Source of the DNA: PALSA-505 sp963702235
Lineage (GTDB): Bacteria; Actinomycetota; Actinomycetes; Streptosporangiales; Streptosporangiaceae
Direction: 5' to 3'
NCBI GenBank assembly: GCA_963702235.1
Contig: CAVPBZ010000018.1
Span: forward strand, 682,001-746,000
DNA length: 64,000 nucleotides
The translations under genes and the position numbers were made by a program. This document shows, piece by piece, positions 32,592 to 41,349 of this stretch (its first letter is position 1; each line of letters begins with the position of its first letter). The notes beneath the pieces are model-generated. The model saw only the letters and a program-made list of their open reading frames with translations, ran no database searches and was not told where the DNA came from.

Positions 32592-34076
32592 GTGCCGAGC
32601 ACAGTGCCCGTGCGCCAGCAGCACCCCCGGCCAGCTGGTCACGGAGCAGGAGCAGCCGGGCAGAAGTCCGGCGCAGCTGGTCAGGTAGCCGGGGGAGCGG
32701 GTCGTGGCGGGCCCGCACTGGGCCTGATCCTGGTCGCGTCGTTCATGGTTGTCCTCGACTTCAGCATCGTGAACGTCGCCCTGCCGTCCATCCAGCCCGA
32801 GCTCGGCTTCACCGCCGCGTCGGTGCAGTGGATCGTCACCGGGTACGCGATCTCGTTCGGCGGCCTGCTGATCCTCGGCGGGCGCGCCGCCGACCTGTTC
32901 GGCCGCCGCCGCATGTTCAGCGCGGGGCTGATGCTGTTCACCGCCGCCTCGCTGGCCGGCGGCCTGGCCCACGACCCCGCGCTGCTGGTCGCCTCCCGTT
33001 TCGTGCAGGGCATGGGTGCCGCGCTGGTGGCGCCGTCGGCCCTGTCCCTGATCACGACCGGCTTCGCCGAGGGGCGGGCCCGTACCCGCGCGCTGGGCCT
33101 GTACGGCGCGACCGCATCGCTCGGCTTCGTCGCCGGGCAGGTGCTCGGCGGCGTGCTCGTCCAGTTCACCAGCTGGCGCGCGGTGTTCCTGGTCAACGTG
33201 CCGGTCGGCGTGCTCGCGGTGGCGCTGGCCCCGCGGCTGCTGGCAGAGTCCCGCAGGCACGCGGGCGCCCGGCGGCTGGACGTCGCCGGGGCACTCGTCG
33301 TGACCGCGGGCGTGGCCGCGCTGGTGTTCGCGGTGTCGCAGGTGGACGTGCTCGGCTGGACGTCCCCGGTCGTGCTGGCGGCGCTACTGCTGGCCGCGGC
33401 GGCGGGCATCGCCTTCGTGGCCGCCGAGCGGCGGCACCCAGACCCGCTGATCCGGCCTGACCTGCTGCGGATGCCCGGCCTGCGCACGGCGGGCACGATG
33501 AACCTGCTGCTCGGCCTGTGGAACGGCGGGGAGATGATCGTCCTGTCGCTGTACTTCCAGCAGGTCCTGCACTTTTCCCCGCTGGTCACGGGGCTGGTGA
33601 TCGCCCCGCAGGGCGTGATCGGCTTCACCGCGGGCGCGTTCGGTGCCCGGCTGGCCAGCCGGATCAGCATCCGCCGGGTGCTGACGCTGACCAGCGGCCT
33701 GGCCACGGCCGGCTTCCTGGTGCTGACCGCGCTGCCGGCGCACGGCGGCTACAGCCCGCTGTTCGCGGCGGTGATGCTGGTCGGGTTCGGCACCGCCGGT
33801 ACGGCGTTCGGGACCATGGTGACCGCCAGCCAGGGCGTGGCCAACGATGACCAGGGCCTGGTCGGCGGGGTGATCAACACGAGCCGTCAGGTCGGCGCGG
33901 CGCTCGGCGCCGCGCTGCTGCCGGCCGTGGCCGAGGCCGTCAACCACGGCGGCCGGGTGGCGGGCACCGGGGGTGACCGGGCGGCCATGCTGGCCGGGGC
34001 CGTGGCCGCCGCGCTGGCCCTGGCCGTGGCGCTGCGGGCCGGCGGGGCGCTGCGCCCGCACCTGCGGCACCCCTGA
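32592..34076 (+). CDS. MFS transporter, DHA2 (EmrB/QacA) family
   Basis: A 494-residue drug/proton antiporter with about 14 helices. Seen: FMVVLDFSIVNVALPSI (motif D1), GGRAADLFGRRRMF (motif A), ASRFVQGMGAALVAPSALSLI and GQVLGGVLVQFTSWRAVFLVNVPVG (motif C and following). The N-terminal 40 residues are a Gly/Ala-rich cytoplasmic extension. GTG at 32592 is preceded by AGAGG. A GC-rich hairpin after the gene may terminate it. Likely exports a small hydrophobic compound. Confidence 0.9.
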   Translation: MPSTVPVRQQHPRPAGHGAGAAGQKSGAAGQVAGGAGRGGPALGLILVASFMVVLDFSIVNVALPSIQPELGFTAASVQWIVTGYAISFGGLLILGGRAADLFGRRRMFSAGLMLFTAASLAGGLAHDPALLVASRFVQGMGAALVAPSALSLITTGFAEGRARTRALGLYGATASLGFVAGQVLGGVLVQFTSWRAVFLVNVPVGVLAVALAPRLLAESRRHAGARRLDVAGALVVTAGVAALVFAVSQVDVLGWTSPVVLAALLLAAAAGIAFVAAERRHPDPLIRPDLLRMPGLRTAGTMNLLLGLWNGGEMIVLSLYFQQVLHFSPLVTGLVIAPQGVIGFTAGAFGARLASRISIRRVLTLTSGLATAGFLVLTALPAHGGYSPLFAAVMLVGFGTAGTAFGTMVTASQGVANDDQGLVGGVINTSRQVGAALGAALLPAVAEAVNHGGRVAGTGGDRAAMLAGAVAAALALAVALRAGGALRPHLRHP

Positions 34077-34089
34077 CCCGGCGCGGCTG

Positions 34090-34115
34090 GCCGCGGGCCG
34101 GCGACGGCCCGCGGC
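34090..34115 (+). terminator. hairpin after the MFS gene
   Basis: GCCGCGGGCC (34090-34099) pairs perfectly with GGCCCGCGGC (34106-34115) around a six-base loop, 14 bp after the MFS stop codon. There is no U tract, as is common in high-GC actinobacteria. Confidence 0.5.
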
Positions 34116-34261
34116 GCTGCACGCACTGTTACCAGCCGATAGCCGCTGCTGGGCCCCCGGCGGCGTTCGCGGGGGCACGGAAAATTCTGCGCGGCGACCG
34201 AGAGATCCGCCTGCCCGCGCCAGTCGTACTGGGTGATGTCCGAGCTAGTAAGGAGAAAGTC

Positions 34262-34612
34262 ATGGCGCACCCAGTAGTGCATTTCGAGATCCGGTCAGCC
34301 GACCCGGACGCGACGCGAGAATTCTTCGGCGGCCTGTTCGGCTGGAAGTTCCCCGACGGTGGCATGCCGGGGTACAGCTACGTCGAGACCGGTGTGGAGG
34401 GCGCGATCCCCGGCGGTATCAGCCCGCTGCAAGGAGATGGCCCGCTGGTCACGTTTTTCGTCGGGGTGCCGGACGTGGCGGCCACCCTGGACGCGGCGGC
34501 GGCCGCGGGCGGCCGGGTCGTCCAGCCCGCCACGCAGGCGCCCGGGGTGACGTTCGGCCTGCTCGCCGACCCGCAGGGGCAGGTGGTCGGGGTAGCCTGC
34601 CCAACTGACTGA
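34262..34612 (+). CDS. VOC (glyoxalase/bleomycin-resistance) family protein
   Basis: A 116-residue vicinal-oxygen-chelate fold protein: VVHFEIRSADPDATREFFGGLFGWKF at the N-terminus, a VTFFVGVPDVAATLDAAAAAGG second module, and FGLLADPQGQVVGV at the end. AGGAG lies seven nt before the ATG. It is 57 bp upstream of an ECF sigma gene on the same strand. The same VOC-plus-sigma pairing occurs again near 61-63 kb, so the VOC protein may be part of the sigma system. Substrate unknown. Confidence 0.85.
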   Translation: MAHPVVHFEIRSADPDATREFFGGLFGWKFPDGGMPGYSYVETGVEGAIPGGISPLQGDGPLVTFFVGVPDVAATLDAAAAAGGRVVQPATQAPGVTFGLLADPQGQVVGVACPTD

Positions 34613-34669
34613 CTGCGGTGCCGCGGCGCGGCCCGGCCCGGCGGGGATCGCGGCAGAAGGAGGGGCGAG

Positions 34670-35686
34670 ATGGCTGGTTCACCCCCAGGGCGTGATCTCC
34701 TCGGCCGGGCCGCGGCCGGCGACAAGGCGGCCTTCGCCGAGCTGATCGCGCCGCACCAGCGATCGGTATTCCGGCACTGCTACCGGATGCTCGGCTCGGG
34801 CGCGGACGCCGAGGACGCCAGCCAGGACGCGATGGTGCGGGCCTGGCTCGGCCTGCGGGGCTACGACGGTTCCGGTGCGTTCGCCGGCTGGCTGCACCGG
34901 ATCGCGACCAACGTCTGCCTGGACGTGCTCCGGGGACGGCGCACGCGGCTGGATCCGGCCGCCGAGGGACCGCCGGCCGCGCCAGGCGCGCGCTTCGCCA
35001 GCGCTCCCGGGCGCCTGTGGGTGGAGCCGGTCAGCGACGCGGACCTGGCGGTGTCCGCGGATCCGCAGGACGAGGTCGTACGCCGCGAGGAGATCAGCCT
35101 GGCCTTCGTGGCGGCGCTGCAGCGGCTCGCGCCGCGCCAGCGGGCCGCGCTGCTGCTGCACGACGTGCTCGGGTTCAGCCATGCCGAGGTGGCCGAGGTG
35201 CTCGAGGTCACCCCCGCCGCCGTGAACAGCCTGCTGTCCAGGGCGCGCCGGACCGTCAGGGACAAACCCTGGCGGCCGCCCGCGGACCCGTCGGATGAGC
35301 GGGTGCGCGACCTGCTCGACCGGTATGTGCGGGCCTGGCAGCTGGCCGACATCGGAACGTTCGTCCGGCTGGTGGCCGACGACGTCCGGTTCTCCATGCC
35401 GCCGCTGACCACCTGGTTCGAGGGGCGCGACGCGGTCGCCGCGTTCGTCGAGGAGGCCATTTTCGCCGCGGCCAGGCCGTACGGCATCCCGCTGCGCGGC
35501 GGCTGGTGCAACGGGCAGCCCGCCTTCGCGACCTACCACCCCGATGCCGCGGGGCGGCTCGCCGCGAGCGGCCTGCAGATCCTCGAGCTGGGCCAGCGCG
35601 ACGGCAGGCCGGTGATCTCCGCGATCGTGTCCTACCGCGACGCGGACCTGCCCGTCCGGTGCGGGCTGCCCGCCGTGCTCGGGTAG
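34670..35686 (+). CDS. ECF RNA polymerase sigma factor with SnoaL-like C-terminal domain (SigG type)
   Basis: A 338-residue ECF sigma factor. Region 2: LIAPHQRSVFRHCYRMLGSGADAEDASQDAMVRAWLGLRGYDG. Region 4: LQRLAPRQRAALLLHDVLGFSHAEVAEVLEVTPAAVNSLLSRARR. The last 120 residues are a SnoaL/NTF2-like domain (LLDRYVRAWQLADIGTFVRLVADDVRFSMPPLTTWFEGRDAV), thought to tune activity in place of a classical anti-sigma factor. Preceded by a VOC gene; no anti-sigma gene is adjacent. Confidence 0.9.
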   Translation: MAGSPPGRDLLGRAAAGDKAAFAELIAPHQRSVFRHCYRMLGSGADAEDASQDAMVRAWLGLRGYDGSGAFAGWLHRIATNVCLDVLRGRRTRLDPAAEGPPAAPGARFASAPGRLWVEPVSDADLAVSADPQDEVVRREEISLAFVAALQRLAPRQRAALLLHDVLGFSHAEVAEVLEVTPAAVNSLLSRARRTVRDKPWRPPADPSDERVRDLLDRYVRAWQLADIGTFVRLVADDVRFSMPPLTTWFEGRDAVAAFVEEAIFAAARPYGIPLRGGWCNGQPAFATYHPDAAGRLAASGLQILELGQRDGRPVISAIVSYRDADLPVRCGLPAVLG

Positions 35687-35711
35687 CCCCTCCACCGGGG
35701 CCTGGCGCCGC

Positions 35712-36284
35712 TCACCGGCCGTGCTTGCGCTCGAAGTCACGGCAGACGTCAATGATCGCCTGGTGGAAGCCGATCCCCATCTGCAGCGTCAAGAGCGGAT
35801 AGGCGTTGCCTTCTTCCTCGGCGCGGCTGGCGGTGAGTTCGAGCGCGCGGAGGGTCGCCACCCGCTCCTCGCTGCGCTGCCGGAGGACGCCGAGAAGATC
35901 CAGCGCGTCCGCTGGCTCCAGCGCGTCGGCGAAAAAGAGCTTGACCATGCCGGGATCGCGCAATTCGAACGGCATCGGGTCCGCGTTGCGGAGCCATTGC
36001 TGCAGCGCCGCTTCGCCTTGCCCGGTGATCTCGTAGACGCGCCGGCGGCGCTTGCCCCGGGGGTCGGCCCGGCCGGTGATGAGCCCGGCCTGCTCGAGCT
36101 GCTCGAGGCTCGGATAGATCTGCACCTGCGAGATGGTCCAGAAGAACCGGATCGACTGCTCGACCGTCCGCTTGATCTCATAGCCCGACCGCGCCCCGAG
36201 CCGCACCATGCCGAGGACGACGTACGCGGGTACTCCCAGCGCGGGGGGAGCCGAGAGCGCGGGCTGACCGGTTGCGGAAGTCAT
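35712..36284 (-). CDS. PadR family transcriptional regulator
   Basis: A 190-residue regulator: winged helix AYVVLGMVRLGARSGYEIKRTVEQSIRFFWTISQVQIYPSLEQLEQAGLITGR with wing RRRRVYEITGQGEAAL, then a C-terminal vir-type coiled dimerisation region. TAGGCT (36297-36292) lies seven nt before ATG 36284, so it is leaderless, and an inverted repeat overlaps this promoter. Divergent from the SnoaL-like gene at 36338. Confidence 0.9.
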   Translation of the reverse strand: MTSATGQPALSAPPALGVPAYVVLGMVRLGARSGYEIKRTVEQSIRFFWTISQVQIYPSLEQLEQAGLITGRADPRGKRRRRVYEITGQGEAALQQWLRNADPMPFELRDPGMVKLFFADALEPADALDLLGVLRQRSEERVATLRALELTASRAEEEGNAYPLLTLQMGIGFHQAIIDVCRDFERKHGR

Positions 36285-36288
36285 ATCA

Positions 36289-36312
36289 GTTAGCCTAACG
36301 TGTTTAACTAAC
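36289..36312. promoter_or_regulatory. inverted repeat, probable PadR operator
   Basis: GTTAG (36289-36293) and CTAAC (36308-36312) form an inverted repeat that covers the padR -10 box. The next gene on the plus strand begins 26 bp further on. The PadR protein encoded alongside is the obvious candidate ligand. Confidence 0.5.
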
Positions 36313-36337
36313 ATATGGTCGAGCCACAGGAGGTCCT

Positions 36338-36838
36338 GTGCCCGCTGTTGAGCCGCACCCGGTCATGTTCCCGCTACGCGCCGCGATGGAGGCGCGGGAC
36401 CTCAGCGCGGTCATGGCCTGCTTCGCGCCGGACGCGGTTTTCCGGTCTCCCTTCACCGCGAACCTCGCCTTCGCCGGCCGGGAGCAGATCCGCACGCTCG
36501 TCACGGTCCTGTTCGAGGTATTCGAAGACCTGCACTACACGGACGAGGCACGCGGCGAGAACGCCGCGTTCCTGGCCGGCCGGGCGCGGATCGGCGGCCA
36601 GGACGTCGAGTTCGCCGATCACCTGCGCCTGCACCCTGACGGCACGATCGCCGAGTTCACGGTCTTCTTCCGGCCGCTGCCAGCGACCGCCGTCGCCCTG
36701 CGCGTGATAGGCGCCGGGCTCGCCCGGCGTAAGAGCCCGGTGCGGGCCGCGGTCATCTCTGCCCTGGCCCGCCCGCTGGCCGTTATGACCCGGGCGGGCG
36801 ACGGCATCGGTGTCCGCCTGATCCGCTCCGCGCTGTAG
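36338..36838 (+). CDS. SnoaL/NTF2-like protein
   Basis: A 166-residue protein with an NTF2-like fold in the first 115 residues (LRAAMEARDLSAVMACFAPDAVFRSPF, FADHLRLHPDGTIAEFTVFFRPL). A C-terminal Arg-rich extension (VIGAGLARRKSPVRAAVISALARPLAVM) may contact a membrane or partner. GTG at 36338 has AGGAGG upstream. Divergent from padR and probably controlled by it. Function unknown. Confidence 0.75.
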   Translation: MPAVEPHPVMFPLRAAMEARDLSAVMACFAPDAVFRSPFTANLAFAGREQIRTLVTVLFEVFEDLHYTDEARGENAAFLAGRARIGGQDVEFADHLRLHPDGTIAEFTVFFRPLPATAVALRVIGAGLARRKSPVRAAVISALARPLAVMTRAGDGIGVRLIRSAL

Positions 36839-36896
36839 CCGGGGGCCGGTGGTGCTGGGCCCATGGACGGCGTGACGTCACGTCCCGTGGCTGTCT

Positions 36897-36926
36897 GCCG
36901 ACGCGCCCCGGATGGAGGGCGTCGGC
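36897..36926. terminator. hairpin between convergent genes
   Basis: GCCGACGC (36897-36904) pairs with GCGTCGGC (36919-36926). It lies between the SnoaL-like gene and the convergent SDR gene and could end both transcripts. A separate perfect 12-bp palindrome (CGTGACGTCACG, 36871-36882) lies just before it. Confidence 0.45.
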
Positions 36927-36953
36927 GGCGGCGTAGGCTCACCGCTGGCTGCT

Positions 36954-37718
36954 CTAGCTGTCCCGGGCTACCTGGAACGGGGCGAAGCTCTGCGCGACGG
37001 GCATCAGTTCGATGGTGTTGACGTTGACGTGCGGCGGGAGCGTCGCCGCCCAGTACACGGACTCGGCAATGTCGCTGGCGGTCAGCGGCTGCATGCCGGT
37101 GTAGACGGCGTCTGCCTTGGCCTTGTCGCCGCTGAACCGGACGGTGGAGAACTCTGTGTCGGCCATCCCGGGCTCGATGCAGGTCACGCGCACCCCGGTG
37201 CCGTGCAGGTCGCTGCGCAGGTTCAGGCTGAACTGGTGCACGAACGCCTTGGTGCCGCCGTAGGCGTTTCCGCCCGGATACGGATAGGTGCCGGCGACCG
37301 AGCCGAGGTTGACGACGTGACCGCGGCGGCGAGCCACCATACCCGGCAGGATCGCCCGGGTGCAGTAGGCCAGGCCCTTGCAGTTCGTGTCGATCATCTG
37401 CTCCCAGTCGTCCAGGTCCGCGTCCTGGGCCGGGCGGAGGCCGAGGGCGGCCCCGGCGTTGTTCACCAGCACGTCGATCTGCGCGAACTCGGCGGGCAGG
37501 CCGCCGATGACATCGGTTACCGCGGCCCAGTCCCGCACGTCCAGCGTGACCGGCAGCACCTGCGGGCCCAGTTCGGCGGCCAGGTCCTTGAGCCGGTCCG
37601 CGCGCCGTGCGGTGGCGACCACCCGGGCACCCGCGGTCGCGAACCGGTGCGCGATCGCGGCCCCGAAGCCGCTGCTCGCGCCGGTGATGAAGACAGTGCC
37701 AGGCTGCGTACTACTCAC
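36954..37718 (-). CDS. short-chain dehydrogenase/reductase (YdfG-like)
   Basis: A 254-residue classical SDR: TGASSGFGAAIAHRFA (cofactor site), VLVNNAGAALGL, catalytic serine in VNLGSVAGTYPY and YGGTK. The GNAYGGTKAFVHQFSLNLRSDL and ELMPVAQSFAPFQVAR segments resemble YdfG-type 3-hydroxy acid dehydrogenases with broad substrates. GTG at 37718 has AGGGAC seven nt upstream; longer in-frame extensions are not family-like. Confidence 0.88.
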   Translation of the reverse strand: MSSTQPGTVFITGASSGFGAAIAHRFATAGARVVATARRADRLKDLAAELGPQVLPVTLDVRDWAAVTDVIGGLPAEFAQIDVLVNNAGAALGLRPAQDADLDDWEQMIDTNCKGLAYCTRAILPGMVARRRGHVVNLGSVAGTYPYPGGNAYGGTKAFVHQFSLNLRSDLHGTGVRVTCIEPGMADTEFSTVRFSGDKAKADAVYTGMQPLTASDIAESVYWAATLPPHVNVNTIELMPVAQSFAPFQVARDS

Positions 37719-37818
37719 GCCGATGTCCCTCCCGCTGGCCGGCCTGAACGCGTGTGCATGCCGCTCATCATCGCCCGTGGGCACGGCTTTGTCGTCCCCG
37801 CAGGCACAGCCGCGCCGC

Positions 37819-38294
37819 CTACGAGCCGCCGCCGTGCGTCTGGAACAGCGCGGGGTCGGACCGGGCGAGCAGCTCGCGGGCGGCGGCGATGTTGGTTTCC
37901 TGCGCGGCAGCCCAGGCGCCCGGGTCGCGGCGCAGCCGGGCGCGCCGGGCACGGATCACCTTGACCGCGGTGGCGATGACGGCGTCCGCCTACCCCGGCC
38001 GAGCAGGTCGTCGCCGGCGAAGGCCGGCAGCGCTTCGGTGGCGGTGAGCAGCGCCTTGACCGCCGGCGGCGCGTCCGGGACCGAGCTCAGGCCGCCCTGG
38101 ATGCCCTGCTCGAGTGCGGCCCGCGCCGGCCGCCCATTCTCGTGCAGCTCCGCCACCACGGCGTCGGCCAGCGGGTCGCCGGTCACCAGCGCCCACCGGG
38201 CCAGCCCGGCCCGCGCCTCGCCGAACTGCAGGAGGACGGCGGACTCCCGGCCGCGCTCGGCCGGCCAGCCGGGTGCCTGCATTGCGGTCATCAT
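37819..38294 (-). pseudogene. frameshifted remnant, possibly MpaB (DUF2236)-like
   Basis: From ATG 38294 (overlapping the tetR stop as ATGA) the frame reads ALVTGDPLADAVVAELHENG and GIQGGLSSVPDAPPAVKALL, which resembles the N-terminal part of MpaB/DUF2236 oxygenases, then drifts after GDDLLGRG near 37995. A second frame continues with ADAVIATAVKVIRARRARLRRD and ends at 37819. Full MpaB proteins are more than twice as long, so this would be an internally deleted, frameshifted copy. Family assignment is tentative. Confidence 0.4.
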
Positions 38295-38914
38295 CTTGTT
38301 CCTTCCGGGTTGAGCAGGCTGTACTCGGCGAGGATGCCCCGCATGAACCGCCGGATCTCCGGTTCCGCCGGGGCGGGACTGGTGATCACCGAAGCGACGG
38401 CGAAGCCCAGGACCGCGACGTAGATCGCGTGCGCGCGGGCCCGGTCGTGCGTGAACGCAGCGATCAGGTCCACGAACCCCGCGTCGGCCCGCTCGGCCGC
38501 GGAATGAATCTGCGAGCTCCGCGCGGCCGCCATCCGGATCTCCAGGTCGGCGAGGAACTCGCCCCGGCGCGGGCCGAGCAGATCGATGAGATGGCCGGCA
38601 CAGGCGTCGAGCAGGGAAATCTCTCCGGCCCGGGCTAGATCGGTGACGTGGGCCAGGCGCGCGGCGCCGGCTCGCGCCTGCTCGGCCAGGCTGGCGGCCA
38701 GCAGATCGTCCAGCGTGCCGAAGTGATACGTGGTCAGCGCGACCGAGACGCCGGCCTCCGCGGCGACGGCCCGGTGCGTGACGGCGGGCAGCCCCTGCCG
38801 CGACAGCACCCGGATCGCGGCCTGGACGATGCCGCGCCGGGAGGCCTCGCCCCTGAGCCGGCGGCCGTCCGGCCGCACGCCGGCGCCATCGCATGGTTCC
38901 GATGCCGGTGCCAC
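38291..38914 (-). CDS. TetR family transcriptional regulator
   Basis: About 207 residues from GTG 38914 (TTG 38938 and GTG 38878 are alternatives). Helix-turn-helix: RRGIVQAAIRVLSRQGLPAVTHRAVAAEAGVSVALTTYHFGTLDDLLAASL; the rest is a typical helical ligand domain. It overlaps the broken gene downstream by 4 bp, so regulator and target were coupled. AT-rich sequence upstream (TAGTTT near 38945) is a likely promoter. Confidence 0.85.
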   Translation of the reverse strand: MAPASEPCDGAGVRPDGRRLRGEASRRGIVQAAIRVLSRQGLPAVTHRAVAAEAGVSVALTTYHFGTLDDLLAASLAEQARAGAARLAHVTDLARAGEISLLDACAGHLIDLLGPRRGEFLADLEIRMAAARSSQIHSAAERADAGFVDLIAAFTHDRARAHAIYVAVLGFAVASVITSPAPAEPEIRRFMRGILAEYSLLNPEGTR

Positions 38915-39041
38915 GGATACTGTGCCACCACCAAACAAACTATTCGTACGTTCAGAAAGTTATATGCCGTGCGAGTTCCCCGTCAAGTGGGGTAAGCAAT
39001 CCTCGTTGAGTTCGTCCGTCAGCCGTACGCAGATGTGCGGG

Positions 39042-39779
39042 TCACGCGATCAGCAGGCGAAGGCCAAGCTCTGCTGCGTCGAGACCGGCGAGGTCGCGGT
39101 TGCGTTCGGCCCACCGGCCTGAGGCGAGGTCATTACGCAGGCTGTGCACTGCGCGCTGCTCGGCGTCCGGCCCGACTCTGGCCCAGACGGATATTCCGCG
39201 ACGGACGCCCTCGTCCAGGTATGCCCCGGGCCGGCGCCAGTAGGCCTCGAAGAAGCCGTCCGCGCAGTCCCACGGGATGAGCACGGGTTCGATCCGGGCT
39301 CCGATCGCGCGGGCCTGCTCGGTCAGCGAAGGCCGGCCCGCGTGGAGGTCCGCGAACTCGGGCAGGTAGTCGCGGGTCAGCCAGAACTGGCCGGGGTCAC
39401 TGCTGTCGAACGTGAACACCACCACGCGGCGGGCGACGCGCCGCATCTCGCGCAGGCCGGCGATCGGGTCCGGCCAGTGATGAACGGTGGCAAAAGCCAT
39501 CGCGGCGTCGAAGGACTGGTCATCGAACGGCAGGTTCCCGGCCGATCCAGCCAGGCACGGCGCCGCGTCCGGGAGGCGCTGCGAACGCATGAGCGCCGAC
39601 GGTTCCACCGCGAGGACGTGACGGTCGGGGGGCTCGTAGGACCCGGTGCCCGCCCCGACGTTCAGTACGGTCCGGGCATCGCCGAGCGCAGCCCAGATCC
39701 GCGCAGCGATGCGCGGTTCAGTGCGCCGGGTCACGGTGTAGGTGGCTCCGATGGTGTCGTACAACTGCGCGCTGGACAT
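39042..39779 (-). CDS. class I SAM-dependent methyltransferase
   Basis: About 245 residues with a Methyltransf_11-type core: TVLNVGAGTGSYEP (motif I, SAM site), VLAVEPSALMRSQR, NLPFDDQSFDAAMAFATVHHWPDP (motifs II-III) and LREMRRVARRVVVFTFD. The C-terminal part is substrate-specific and gives no clue. ATG at 39779 has AAAGG eight nt upstream; GTG at 39785 is possible. Divergent from the second YtrA module. Confidence 0.85.
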   Translation of the reverse strand: MSSAQLYDTIGATYTVTRRTEPRIAARIWAALGDARTVLNVGAGTGSYEPPDRHVLAVEPSALMRSQRLPDAAPCLAGSAGNLPFDDQSFDAAMAFATVHHWPDPIAGLREMRRVARRVVVFTFDSSDPGQFWLTRDYLPEFADLHAGRPSLTEQARAIGARIEPVLIPWDCADGFFEAYWRRPGAYLDEGVRRGISVWARVGPDAEQRAVHSLRNDLASGRWAERNRDLAGLDAAELGLRLLIA

Positions 39780-39901
39780 CGACACTGCCTTTCTGGTCGG
39801 TCACCACCGTCGTCCCCGCACCGCGCTTGATCATGCCAAGGACACGGTCGTAGCGCTGCCTGCGGGCGGCGGGCCGCGCTTGACAGCGGCGCCCACTGCT
39901 G

Positions 39902-39932
39902 TATCGTTGTCTTATGGATATAGATAAAGACA
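39902..39932 (+). promoter_or_regulatory. leaderless promoter with start-overlapping inverted repeat, YtrA module 2
   Basis: TATCGT (39902-39907) is six nt before ATG 39914. TGTCTT (39908-39913) and AAGACA (39927-39932) form a perfect 6+6 inverted repeat around the start codon. A repressor bound here would block both transcription and translation start. Confidence 0.55.
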
Positions 39933-40426
39933 TCAGCACCGGGAAGGGCCGGGCCGCGGTCGCGTCAGCGATCGAGTTCCGGCTGGATGCGGCCTCGGGC
40001 GTGCCGACCTACCTGCAGCTGGTGCACCAGGTGGAGCACGCGCTGCGGCTGGGCTACCTCAAGCCCGGCGACCAGCTGCCCAAGGTCAGGGACGTGGTCG
40101 CCTCGCTGGCGATCAACCCGAACACGGTGCTGAAGGCCTACCGTGACCTGGAGATCAAGGGCCTGACGGCCGGGCGCCCCGGCCAGGGTACGTTCATCCA
40201 GGCCACGCTCAGCCAGGTCGCGCTCCCGGAGCTGACCGCGCTGCGCCGGTCGCTGTCGGGCTGGCTGACCACTGCGGATACGGCGGGCCTGGACGAGGAC
40301 GGGATCGTGGCGCTGTTCACCAGCGCGCTGCGGGATTTCTATGAGCGCCGCGCCGGCTCCGGTGACCGCGGCGGCTCCGGTGACCGCGGCGGCTCGGCGA
40401 CCGGCGAAACGGAGGGCGTCGCATGA
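39914..40426 (+). CDS. YtrA-type GntR transcriptional regulator
   Basis: A 170-residue YtrA-subfamily GntR protein: winged helix LPKVRDVVASLAINPNTVLKAYRDLEIKGLTAGRPGQGTFIQ, and a short helical C-terminus (LRRSLSGWLTTADTAGLDEDGIVALFTSALRDFYERR) ending in a repetitive GSGDRGG tail. Nearly the same protein forms the N-terminal part of the fusion at 7127. The stop overlaps the ATPase start (ATGA). Likely autorepressor of the module. Confidence 0.9.
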   Translation: MDIDKDISTGKGRAAVASAIEFRLDAASGVPTYLQLVHQVEHALRLGYLKPGDQLPKVRDVVASLAINPNTVLKAYRDLEIKGLTAGRPGQGTFIQATLSQVALPELTALRRSLSGWLTTADTAGLDEDGIVALFTSALRDFYERRAGSGDRGGSGDRGGSATGETEGVA

Positions 40427-41349
40427 ACGTCATCGAGACCAGCCGCCTGGGCAAGCGGTACGGCAGCACGTGGGCGCTGCGGGAGTGCTCGCTCGCGATC
40501 CCTGCCGGTCACGTGGCCGCGCTGGTCGGCCCGAACGGCGCGGGCAAGACCACGCTGCTGAACCTGGCGGTCGGCCTGGCGGCACCGTCCGCGGGTACCG
40601 TCACCGTGCTCGGCGGCCGGCCCGCCGGATCCCCGGCGGCGCTGGACGGCATCGCGTTCGTCGCCCAGAACACGCCGCTGTACAAGAACCTGTCGGCCGC
40701 CGACATGCTGCACCTGACCCGCAACCTGAACCGCCGCTTCCACCAGCCCTACGCGGAAACCCGGCTGGCCGAGCTGGGCATCCCGCTGAAGCGGAAGGCC
40801 GGCCATCTGTCCGGCGGCCAGCAGGCCCAGCTCGCGCTGACCCTGGCGCTGGCCCGCCGGCCCCGGCTGCTGGTGCTGGATGAGCCGGTGGCGATGCTCG
40901 ACCCGATCGCCCGGCACGACTTCATGGCCACGGTGCTGACGGCGGCGGTCGATGACGGGGTGTCGGTGCTGCTGTCCTCGCACGTGCTCGCCGAGCTGGA
41001 GCGCGTGGCCGACTACCTCATCCTGCTGTCCCGGGGCCAGGTCCAGGTGGCCGGGGAGGTCGACGACCTGCTGGCCAGCCATCGCATGCTGACCGGCCCC
41101 ACCGCCGAGGCCGATAAGTATGCCGGACGGCCGGTGGTGCATGTCCGCCGCGGCGAGGCGCAGGCCCACCTGCTGGTCCGGGCCGCCGCGGACGACCCGG
41201 TCCCCTCCGGCTGGGAGGCGCACCCGGTCGGCCTGGAAGAACTCGCCCTGGGCTACCTGCGCGAGCCCGGCGCCGCGGCGCTGCCCGGCCCGGCCCGCAG
41301 CAGGGCTCTGCCGCTTGAAACTGGCGAACCGTCAAAGGTGACGAAATGA
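40423..41349 (+). CDS. ABC transporter ATPase of YtrA module 2
   Basis: A 308-residue ATPase: Walker A GPNGAGKTTLL, Q-loop FVAQNTPLYKNLSAADMLHLTRNLN, signature LSGGQQAQLALTLALARR, Walker B RLLVLDEPVAMLDP and H-loop SSHVLAELERVADYL. The C-terminal 90 residues (TGPTAEADKYAGRPVVHVRRGEAQAHLLVR) match the extension seen in module 1. It overlaps both neighbours by 4 bp. Confidence 0.92.
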   Translation: MNVIETSRLGKRYGSTWALRECSLAIPAGHVAALVGPNGAGKTTLLNLAVGLAAPSAGTVTVLGGRPAGSPAALDGIAFVAQNTPLYKNLSAADMLHLTRNLNRRFHQPYAETRLAELGIPLKRKAGHLSGGQQAQLALTLALARRPRLLVLDEPVAMLDPIARHDFMATVLTAAVDDGVSVLLSSHVLAELERVADYLILLSRGQVQVAGEVDDLLASHRMLTGPTAEADKYAGRPVVHVRRGEAQAHLLVRAAADDPVPSGWEAHPVGLEELALGYLREPGAAALPGPARSRALPLETGEPSKVTK

